Source of the DNA: Flavobacterium soyae
Lineage (GTDB): Bacteria > Bacteroidota > Bacteroidia > Flavobacteriales > Flavobacteriaceae
Direction: 5' to 3'
NCBI RefSeq assembly: GCF_021245985.1
Contig: NZ_JAJQXA010000001.1
Location: 186,001-250,000, forward strand
Length of the DNA: 64,000 nucleotides
The notes beneath the pieces were generated by a model that was given only the letters and a program-made list of their open reading frames with translations, searched no databases and had not been told where the DNA came from. Positions 1 to 5,919 of the stretch are shown here, in pieces (positions within the stretch are counted from its first letter, which is position 1; each line of letters starts with the position of its first letter). Both the position numbers and the translations under genes were made by a program.

Positions 1-374
1 CCTAATCGCGGTAATGTTACACTTAATAAGTTGTACGTTCCGCCGTATAAACTGTTTGATGCTACGATATGATCGCCGGTTCTAAGCAAAGTCAAAAATG
101 TTGTTGAAATTGCCGATGCTCCAGATGCAGTAACTACAGCTCCAATTCCGCCTTCGAGAGCTGCTAATCGCTGCTCTAAAACATCATTTGTTGGGTTATT
201 TAATCGGGTATAAATAAATCCAGCTTCGGCAAGGCCAAATAAATTGGCGGCATGGTCGGCATTATTAAATACATATGATGATGTCTGGTAAATTGGCACT
301 GCTCTTGTTCCTGAATTTTTAGTAACATCATGTCCTGCGTGTAATGCGTTTGTTGCAAATTTTTGTGTACTCAT
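1..374 (-). CDS. metY: O-acetylhomoserine sulfhydrylase-type PLP enzyme, N-terminal part
   Basis: The first 124 codons of a Cys/Met-metabolism PLP-dependent enzyme; the rest lies beyond the window start. The N-terminus runs MSTQKFATNALHAGHD, then the family segments PIYQTSSYVF, IYTRLNNPTNDVLEQRLAALEGG and the PLP-phosphate region ASGASAIS. Members make homocysteine from O-acetylhomoserine and sulfide in the cytosol. The start is the ATG at 374, 57 nt after a small ORF (432-620), with no promoter motif between them, so both are probably transcribed from the Met/Cys-controlled leader at 648-872. That regulatory context fits metY. A cystathionine gamma-synthase cannot be excluded without the C-terminal part. 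Confidence 0.85.
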   Translation of the reverse strand, partial: MSTQKFATNALHAGHDVTKNSGTRAVPIYQTSSYVFNNADHAANLFGLAEAGFIYTRLNNPTNDVLEQRLAALEGGIGAVVTASGASAISTTFLTLLRTGDHIVASNSLYGGTYNLLSVTLPRL

Positions 375-431
375 GATTTCTTAGTTTTTTAAATATTGTT
401 AATACGATATATATTGAAATTGTGAATTGAT

Positions 432-620
432 TTAAATAAAATATTCTTCAGCTTCCTCTTCAAGAGCATACATTTGAAACAGTAATGATTTTTGACTTTT
501 TCTATCTTGCTCCGTTTTTATTCTGACAACTTCTCTAGTTATCTCTTCTGATCTATTATTGTTTTTTTGAGAATCGTTTCTCAATAAGTATTCTATTGCA
601 ATTGAATTTAATGTTTTCAT
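432..620 (-). CDS. small hypothetical protein between Met/Cys attenuator and metY
   Basis: A 62-residue ORF starting MKTLNSIAIEYLLRNDSQ, charged in the middle (SEEITREVVRIKTEQDRK) and acidic at the C-terminus (ALEEEAEEYFI). The ATG at 620 is preferred to an upstream in-frame ATG at 674, because the latter lies inside the terminator hairpin. No signal peptide, membrane segment or known domain is visible. It lies 28 nt after the attenuator terminator and 57 nt before metY, so it is the first gene released by antitermination. It could be a small regulator or just a translated spacer. I do not recognise it. Confidence 0.55.
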   Translation of the reverse strand: MKTLNSIAIEYLLRNDSQKNNNRSEEITREVVRIKTEQDRKSQKSLLFQMYALEEEAEEYFI

Positions 621-647
621 AATTTGTAATTTAAAAGTGTGGAAATG

Positions 648-682
648 AAAAAAGCCCTTTCGGATGGCGACCAAAAGGGCTT
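648..682 (-). terminator. intrinsic terminator of the Met/Cys attenuator before metY
   Basis: On the minus strand AAGCCCTTT pairs with AAAGGGCTT (plus-strand arms 674-682 and 652-660) and is followed by a T run. It lies between the leader peptide ORF and the first structural gene. Its first arm overlaps CTTTTGG (677-671), which is exactly complementary to CCAAAAG at 723-717, the last sense codons of the leader peptide. The two pairings are mutually exclusive, as in a transcription attenuator. Confidence 0.85.
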
Positions 683-713
683 ATAGTTTAACTATAACAA
701 AGATTTTATCTTT

Positions 714-794
714 TCACTTTTGGCAACAGCAACGTTGGATGCACATTTGCATCATACTACAACACATCATATTATTTCTTGCTATTGTTTTCAT
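714..794 (-). CDS. Met/Cys-rich leader peptide of the metY operon
   Basis: A 26-codon ORF (ATG at 794, TGA at 714) starting MKTIARNN, with residues 9-18 reading MMCCSMMQMC and residues 22-24 CCC. It holds six Met and six Cys codons, far more than expected by chance. It lies just downstream of a promoter (841-872) and just upstream of an intrinsic terminator (648-682). Its final codons CAA AAG form the 5' arm of a possible antiterminator. Inference: ribosomes stalling at Met or Cys codons leave CCAAAAG free to pair with CTTTTGG and block the terminator, whereas a ribosome reaching the stop covers it. The peptide itself probably has no function. Confidence 0.8.
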   Translation of the reverse strand: MKTIARNNMMCCSMMQMCIQRCCCQK

Positions 795-825
795 TTTAAT
801 TTAAAATTTAATTTTTTTAAATTCG

Positions 826-843
826 ACTAATTCGATAGAGTAA
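826..843 (-). promoter_or_regulatory. candidate operator shared by the two Met/Cys leaders (copy 1)
   Basis: The minus strand reads TTACTCTATCGAATTAGT, matching 17 of 18 bases of the plus-strand element at 4283-4300 near the second Met/Cys leader. Here it overlaps the expected transcription start. A core of CTA-N6-TAG suggests a weak palindrome. A protein-binding site is an inference; no binding protein is identified. Confidence 0.5.
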
Positions 844-872
844 ATGTAATATTTATTTATTTAACTGCCAAA
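841..872 (-). promoter_or_regulatory. promoter of the metY leader
   Basis: On the minus strand TTTG (872-869) is followed after 20 nt by TACATTTA (848-841), close to the Bacteroidota -33/-7 consensus TTTG and TAnnTTTG. The segment TTTGGCAGTTAAA recurs almost unchanged, with one added T, in the promoter at 4230-4261. Confidence 0.55.
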
Positions 873-930
873 TAAAATTTTGATATTTAACATTAAAATT
901 TTTATAGGTCGCGTAAATACTGGAAAATTG

Positions 931-1163
931 ACCACAGATTTTACGGATTAAACGGATTGACACGGGTTTCTTTTTTATTTAATGTAATATAAAAACCATT
1001 TACATGGATTGAAAAAGGTTAGCCACAGATTAAAAAGATTACATTGATTTTAAAAATCAGTGCTAATTCGTTTAATCCGTAAAATCTGTGGCCTATTCTT
1101 TTTAGAAATATTAATTTAAAAAATCAGTGCCAATCCGTTTAATCCGTAAAATCTGTGGCCTAT
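931..1163. repeat. intergenic repeat cluster containing CCACAGATTTTACGGATTAA
   Basis: Three related copies lie between metY's leader and the receptor gene. 1054-1095 and 1121-1163 are near-identical direct copies ending in TTTAATCCGTAAAATCTGTGG, while 931-963 is an inverted copy starting ACCACAGATTTTACGG; 1021-1044 is a more diverged fragment. Inverted copies could form a long hairpin. A looser relative (CAGATTCTGCAGATTT and its inverse) occurs at 17641-17725. This explains most of the 380-bp gap before 1175; I see no gene in it. Confidence 0.7.
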
Positions 1164-1174
1164 TTCTCTTTACT

Positions 1175-4021
1175 TTAAAATTTAAAACTCAAACGAGCAA
1201 ATCCAAATCTTCCGTTTAATCCAAATTGCGATACGGCTCTTGAATATGCAAACTGATTTGCATTTGTCAAGTCTGTACTTGGTGCCGGAGATAAAGTTGG
1301 AGTTGTATTTGTAAAAGCTGGAGTTGACGGATTATTTCTGTCCGGATAAACATCTCCTATATTATTGAAACCAACAGTTGCTCTAAAATGTTCGTTGATT
1401 TGATATCCGAAAGATAAATCGGTAACTAATTTTGCGCTGTATTCTGGATGTTCGTAAACAGAAGCAAATCCGTCTAAATTAACATCTGTCGCTCCCGGAT
1501 CTGTTACTTTTCCGAAATAACTGTTTCTTAAATAAATATCCAGTTTTTTAATACTGAAAGTTGTTGTTAAGTTCGCCTTCAATTTCGGAATTGCTTCTTC
1601 TAAATAAACTCGGCTTGACTCAGGAAAAAATGAATATATATAAGGATCTCCTCCTGCATTCACAATAGACTGCGGAATATGTAAATCTCCTACTCTTTTT
1701 GTTTCATTATAACTTAAAGCAAAATCATTTCTGATGACAAAATCCTGAATTACATCATATTTTTGAGAAATTACGACATCAATTCCTTTCGTTTCAGAGT
1801 CGATTCCGTTTGTCCAGAACGAAGCTCTTTCTACACCTTTCAAATCAAATGCTTGTTGAAACAATGTCAAGGCATCTTTTTGTGTTTGTGATGCAGCGGC
1901 ATTTATCTGCGCATCTGTTGGTCTTGCATATTGTCCAGATAAAACAATTCTGTCGTTGATTCTTGTAAAATAAGCGTCGGTTGCGATTGTGATATTGGCT
2001 TCCGGAATTTTAAATGTAAATCCTGTACTGATACTTTTTGATTTCTCTGGTTTTAAATTTTCTACACCAATACTTTTTGCCGCCTGAGAATCATTTGTAA
2101 AATAACCAACCTGATATGGTGAACCGTTAATGAACTGAGTTGAACTTGCTTCAAAGTATTTTTGCTGCAATGAAGGCGCCCTAAAACCTGTTTGTCCAGA
2201 AATTCTCCAGTTGATATTATCGTTTAGTTTTAAAAGAGAAGCTAATTTAAAAGTAACGGTACTTCCAAAATCTGAATAGTTTTCATAACGTGCAGCTCCG
2301 TTTAAAAGCCAGTTTTCGGTTGCATTTAATTCTAAATCTATATAAGCTGCGCCGCTTCGTCTGTCTCTTTCTTTAGCATCTGAAGGTTGAAACCCTGAAA
2401 ATCCCTGCGCTCCTGCTCCACGTTTGTTTCCAAAGAAATCAGTTACAATTAAAGGTGAAGTAGTGGGTAAAACTCCCGAAACTAAAGCTCCGTTTACATC
2501 ATATAATCCGTATGAAGCTTCTTCTCCTTGTTTTATCTGGTAGTTTTCATATCTGAATTCGCCGCCAAATGCAACGTTTAAACCTGCAAGAAAATCAAAT
2601 TTTCTGCTGAAATCTAAATTGGTTGTGCTTTGTAAAAATGAAACTTTTCCGGCATCAAAACTAGAAGGAGAATTTACGCCCAAAGTTGCATTGATAGTAT
2701 TGTTTACATCATATTTAAAAGAGTTTGTTCCCAGGTTTGAACTCAAATCTGTATCAAATCCAAATAATTGTGTATTTACTCCAAGAGCTGCAGAAGCATC
2801 TAAAATTCCTGATTCAATTTCCGGTAAAAATCCGTTTTCATACACTTGCGTGAAAGTTCCTGAACCATTTGGAAGTCTGTTAAAAGCATACGATTTACCG
2901 TCTCTATAAGAAACTCCACCAAATGAATATAATGAAGTCGTTTCGGTTAACGGATATTTTGCATTATAATACGCCTGTCCCGAAGCCAGTTCTGACTGAC
3001 CAACACTCATATTATAATCGGCTCTTTCTTGTCCTCTGTAGGCTAACTCATTATTAGTTACATCAAAATTAAGTGCTGTCTGTAATTGTGTAATTGTAGT
3101 TGCAGATGAAATAGCATTTTGCTGTGCTGTAGTAAAATAACTCACTTGCGGCGCATATTGCTGTATGGTACTTATAATTTGTGCCGAATTTGGTGTGTTA
3201 TTAATATTACTGAATAGCGAATTGATCTGAACACCATTTTGTGCTGCTCTGTTTTCTACGGCATTGTAGGCATTAAAAATTCCGTTATTTCTAATTCCTG
3301 CACGGCTTGTTGCTTGTCTTGTTACGGCTGTTCCGGTAACATTTAAAAAACTTCCCGGTTTACCTAATGAAGTTCCGTAATTTAAATCGACTTGTACCGT
3401 TTGTCCATCGGCTCCGCCTTTAAAATTATTAGATCCAGATGATAAATTGGTTCCGTATTGAATTCCTCCCGAAAGATATTTAGCATTCTTTTTCAATACG
3501 ATATTAATTACTCCGGCAATGGCATCAGAACCGTATTGTGCAGTGGCACCGTCTCTTAAAACTTCGATTCTTTCAATAGCAAAAGACGGAATCGCATTTA
3601 AATCTGTTCCTACAGATCCTCTTCCCGGCGATCCGTTTATGTTTACTAAAGCGCTGGTGTGTCTTCGTTTTCCGTTTACTAAAATTAAAACCTGATCTGG
3701 GCCTAAACCTCTTAATTGTGCCGGATCAACGTGGTCCGTTGCATCGGCAGTTGATGTTGCGTTACTGGTAAAGGATGGCGCAACATAATTTAAAATCTGC
3801 GTTACGCTGGTTTGCGGCGCTCCTTTTGTTATTTCAGAAATATTAAAAACATCAACCGGAACTGGTACATCTGTTTTTACTCTATTTTTATTTCGGGTTC
3901 CAATTACGGTAACTTCTGACAGTTCATTATTCTTTAAAGTATCCTGCTCAGTCTTATTATCCTGAGCATACAGGCCTGAAAATGTCAAAAGACCTAAAAC
4001 GATTAGTACATTTTTTTTCAT
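1175..4021 (-). CDS. TonB-dependent outer-membrane receptor under Met/Cys attenuation
   Basis: 948 residues. A signal peptide ends near residue 20 (LTFSGLYAQ). A TonB-box-like stretch (SEVTVIGTR) and a plug domain of about residues 45-180 follow (LRGLGPDQVLILVNGKRRH, IERIEVLRDGATAQYGSDAIAGVINIVLK), then a 22-strand-type barrel ending in FARLSFKF. There is no CarboxypepD-regulatory or STN domain, so it is not SusC-like and does not directly signal to an anti-sigma factor. It should import a ligand using TonB energy. The substrate cannot be read from the protein, but the gene lies behind its own Met/Cys leader peptide and terminator (4084-4206), which suggests a sulfur-containing nutrient or a vitamin of Met metabolism. 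No cobalamin riboswitch is seen. Confidence 0.9.
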   Translation of the reverse strand: MKKNVLIVLGLLTFSGLYAQDNKTEQDTLKNNELSEVTVIGTRNKNRVKTDVPVPVDVFNISEITKGAPQTSVTQILNYVAPSFTSNATSTADATDHVDPAQLRGLGPDQVLILVNGKRRHTSALVNINGSPGRGSVGTDLNAIPSFAIERIEVLRDGATAQYGSDAIAGVINIVLKKNAKYLSGGIQYGTNLSSGSNNFKGGADGQTVQVDLNYGTSLGKPGSFLNVTGTAVTRQATSRAGIRNNGIFNAYNAVENRAAQNGVQINSLFSNINNTPNSAQIISTIQQYAPQVSYFTTAQQNAISSATTITQLQTALNFDVTNNELAYRGQERADYNMSVGQSELASGQAYYNAKYPLTETTSLYSFGGVSYRDGKSYAFNRLPNGSGTFTQVYENGFLPEIESGILDASAALGVNTQLFGFDTDLSSNLGTNSFKYDVNNTINATLGVNSPSSFDAGKVSFLQSTTNLDFSRKFDFLAGLNVAFGGEFRYENYQIKQGEEASYGLYDVNGALVSGVLPTTSPLIVTDFFGNKRGAGAQGFSGFQPSDAKERDRRSGAAYIDLELNATENWLLNGAARYENYSDFGSTVTFKLASLLKLNDNINWRISGQTGFRAPSLQQKYFEASSTQFINGSPYQVGYFTNDSQAAKSIGVENLKPEKSKSISTGFTFKIPEANITIATDAYFTRINDRIVLSGQYARPTDAQINAAASQTQKDALTLFQQAFDLKGVERASFWTNGIDSETKGIDVVISQKYDVIQDFVIRNDFALSYNETKRVGDLHIPQSIVNAGGDPYIYSFFPESSRVYLEEAIPKLKANLTTTFSIKKLDIYLRNSYFGKVTDPGATDVNLDGFASVYEHPEYSAKLVTDLSFGYQINEHFRATVGFNNIGDVYPDRNNPSTPAFTNTTPTLSPAPSTDLTNANQFAYSRAVSQFGLNGRFGFARLSFKF

Positions 4022-4083
4022 TTCTTTTTACTGATTAATTTGTTTTTGGCTTAAAAGGATTTACAATTTATTTTCGGTTTTAA

Positions 4084-4114
4084 ACAAAAAAAACCTCTGC
4101 GAATGGCAGAGGTT
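4084..4114 (-). terminator. intrinsic terminator of the Met/Cys attenuator before the TonB receptor
   Basis: On the minus strand AACCTCTGC, loop CATTC, GCAGAGGTT, then a run of eight T (stem arms 4106-4114 and 4092-4100). The first arm CTCTGC is complementary to GCAGAG at 4155-4150 inside the leader ORF, so an antiterminator can compete with this hairpin. It ends 63 nt before the receptor start. Confidence 0.85.
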
Positions 4115-4137
4115 CTATATATGTTGTTGAAAATAAA

Positions 4138-4206
4138 CTACAATAGAGTCTCTGCGGAAAGTTCCGGCATCTTACAAGACATCATATTGCAAATTGTAAA
4201 TTTCAT
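4138..4206 (-). CDS. Met/Cys-containing leader peptide of the TonB receptor gene
   Basis: A 22-codon ORF (ATG at 4206, TAG at 4138) starting MKFTICNMMSCKMP, with four Met and two Cys codons in the first 13. The codons GCA GAG near residues 18-19 match the 3' arm of the terminator at 4084-4114 and so can pair with its 5' arm. Inference: stalling at the Met/Cys codons upstream leaves GCAGAG free to build an antiterminator, while a ribosome reaching the end masks it and the terminator forms. The sequence is unrelated to the leader at 714-794 beyond its Met/Cys content, so the design looks independently built. Confidence 0.75.
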   Translation of the reverse strand: MKFTICNMMSCKMPELSAETLL

Positions 4207-4229
4207 TTTGTTCTGTTATTTTAACAAGG

Positions 4230-4261
4230 CAAATGTGCGAACTATTTTTTAACTGACCAAA
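4230..4261 (-). promoter_or_regulatory. promoter of the TonB receptor leader
   Basis: The minus strand shows TTTG (4261-4258), 20 nt, then CACATTTG (4237-4230), the same spacing as the metY leader promoter. The stretch TTTGGTCAGTTAAA also matches that promoter. The expected start lies 15-25 nt before the leader peptide ATG. Confidence 0.55.
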
Positions 4262-4282
4262 CAAAAACAAAAATATTTTCTA

Positions 4283-4300
4283 TTACCCTATCGAATTAGT
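4283..4300 (+). promoter_or_regulatory. candidate operator shared by the two Met/Cys leaders (copy 2)
   Basis: The plus strand reads TTACCCTATCGAATTAGT, one mismatch from the minus-strand element at 826-843. Here it lies 22 nt upstream of the receptor leader's -33 box and about 50 nt upstream of the metK -33 box, so it could serve either direction. Function is inferred from the repetition only. Confidence 0.5.
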
Positions 4301-4350
4301 ATATTACTGTTAAATTTCTGCTATAAAAAATAAAAAAAGTTGAACTTTAA

Positions 4351-4380
4351 TTTGCAAATCAAAATGGTTTTATACCTTTG
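4351..4380 (+). promoter_or_regulatory. promoter of metK
   Basis: TTTG at 4351-4354, 18 nt, then TACCTTTG at 4373-4380, a full match to the Bacteroidota TAnnTTTG box. Transcription should start about 4385, placing the whole riboswitch-like leader on the mRNA. Confidence 0.75.
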
Positions 4381-4383
4381 CAC

Positions 4384-4530
4384 GCGAATACAGAGGAAAA
4401 ATTTGAACTGATTGCAACCTCTTCATAATGAAATGGTTCATTATGAATGCCGAAACCAAGATTTCGGTAGTAAAAAATGCTAAAGCAGGAATTCTCCTTT
4501 AGCACTTTCAGCAATTACTTTTCCTCGCTT
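4384..4530 (+). ncRNA. SAM-II-like riboswitch with enlarged loop, metK leader
   Basis: The leader fits the SAM-II (SAM_alpha) pseudoknot. P1 is AGAGG (4392-4396) with CCTCT (4418-4422), with ATTTG and the conserved ATTGCAA in the loop. A downstream AAATGCTAAAG (4475-4485) precedes CAG (4486-4488), which pairs with CTG (4408-4410) as P2. Between P1 and the 3' segment lie two extra hairpins: a perfect 11-bp stem (4422-4432/4437-4447) and CCGAAA/TTTCGG (4450-4467). An alternative fold is available: GAGGAAAA (4393-4400) pairs with TTTTCCTC (4519-4526) and TGCTAAAG (4478-4485) with CTTTAGCA (4497-4504). Either pairing would disrupt the aptamer. The SAM-II call rests on motif recognition, not a covariance search. 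Confidence 0.7.
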
Positions 4531-4552
4531 AATGTTAATTTAATAAATTATT

Positions 4553-5803
4553 ATGGCTTATTTATTTACGTCAGAATCTGTTAGTGAAGGGCATCCAGAC
4601 AAAGTTGCAGATCAAATTTCGGATGCTTTAATTGATAACTTTCTGGCATTTGATGCTGACTCAAAAGTAGCTTGCGAAACATTAGTTACTACAGGTCAGG
4701 TTATTTTAGCAGGTGAAGTAAAATCGAATACTTATCTTGATGTACAGCAAATTGCACGTGAGGTAATCCGTAAAATTGGATATACTAAAAGTGAATATAT
4801 GTTTGAAGCAAATTCTTGTGGAATTCTTTCAGCAATTCACGAGCAGTCTGCAGACATTAACCAAGGTGTTGACAGAGCTAAGCCAGAAGAGCAAGGTGCA
4901 GGAGATCAGGGAATGATGTTTGGTTACGCTACAAACGAAACTGAAAACTATATGCCTCTGGCTCTTGATTTATCTCATAAATTATTACAAGAGTTAGCTA
5001 TTTTAAGACGTGAAAACAAAGAAATCACGTATTTACGTCCAGATGCTAAATCTCAGGTAACTTTAGAATACAGCGACGATAACAAACCAACTCGTATTGA
5101 CGCGATTGTTATTTCAACACAGCATGATGATTTTGATGAAGAAGCTGCAATGCTTGCTAAAATCAAAAAAGATATTATCGAAATTCTTATTCCAAGAATT
5201 ATCGCTAAAAACCCAACTCACGCGCATTTATTCAACGATAAAATCAACTACCATATTAACCCAACAGGAAAATTCGTTATTGGAGGACCTCACGGAGATA
5301 CTGGTTTAACAGGAAGAAAAATCATCGTTGATACTTACGGTGGAAAAGGTGCTCACGGTGGTGGTGCATTCTCTGGAAAAGACCCAAGTAAAGTGGATAG
5401 AAGTGCTGCTTATGCAACTCGTCATATCGCTAAAAACTTAGTTGCTGCTGGTGTTGCTGACGAAATCTTAGTTCAGGTTTCTTATGCTATTGGTGTTGCT
5501 GAACCAATGGGAATTTTCATTGAAACTTACGGAACTTCTAAAGTAAACTTAACTAACGGTGAAATTGCTAAAAAAGTAGAAGCTATCTTTGATATGCGTC
5601 CTTACTTTATCGAGCAGCGTTTAAAATTAAGAAATCCTATTTACAGTGAAACTGCTGCTTACGGACATATGGGACGTAAACCAGAAACTGTGACTAAAAC
5701 TTTTTCTGCTCCTGGAGGAAACGAAAAAACAGTTACTGTTGAATTGTTTACATGGGAGAAACTTGATTTTGTTGATCAGGTAAAAACTGCTTTTGGATTA
5801 TAA
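4553..5803 (+). CDS. metK: S-adenosylmethionine synthetase
   Basis: Makes SAM from methionine and ATP in the cytosol. 416 residues. The N-terminus has [19 protein letters not shown], the active-site hexapeptide GAGDQG is at residues 115-120, and the P-loop-like GGGAFSGKD at 269-277, followed by KVDRSAAY. It is about 30 residues longer than the E. coli enzyme because of a central helical insertion near residues 190-225, which Bacteroidota members share as far as I know. It stands alone between its own promoter and the terminator at 5858-5897, and carries the SAM-II-like leader, so SAM probably represses its own synthesis. Confidence 0.98.
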   Translation: MAYLFTSESVSEGHPDKVADQISDALIDNFLAFDADSKVACETLVTTGQVILAGEVKSNTYLDVQQIAREVIRKIGYTKSEYMFEANSCGILSAIHEQSADINQGVDRAKPEEQGAGDQGMMFGYATNETENYMPLALDLSHKLLQELAILRRENKEITYLRPDAKSQVTLEYSDDNKPTRIDAIVISTQHDDFDEEAAMLAKIKKDIIEILIPRIIAKNPTHAHLFNDKINYHINPTGKFVIGGPHGDTGLTGRKIIVDTYGGKGAHGGGAFSGKDPSKVDRSAAYATRHIAKNLVAAGVADEILVQVSYAIGVAEPMGIFIETYGTSKVNLTNGEIAKKVEAIFDMRPYFIEQRLKLRNPIYSETAAYGHMGRKPETVTKTFSAPGGNEKTVTVELFTWEKLDFVDQVKTAFGL

Positions 5804-5857
5804 AATTAGATTATTTAGACTAACTTAGATTGTTAAACATCTTAGTTAGCTGAACAT

Positions 5858-5897
5858 AAAAAAATCCGATTTCTAGAATTTAGAAATCGGATTTTTT
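5858..5897. terminator. bidirectional terminator between metK and the 5920 gene
   Basis: A perfect 15-bp stem AAAATCCGATTTCTA/TAGAAATCGGATTTT (5861-5875/5881-5895) with a 5-nt loop and T runs on both strands, between converging genes. Confidence 0.9.
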
Positions 5898-5919
5898 ATT
5901 TCATACTAAAGATTATTTA

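Noticed and set aside
4384..4530. SAM-I (S-box) riboswitch as the identity of the metK leader
   Set aside because: The SAM-I core with its kink-turn and GAUGAAA-type elements is absent; the ATTGCAA loop, GCTAAAG segment and CTG/CAG pairing fit SAM-II better.
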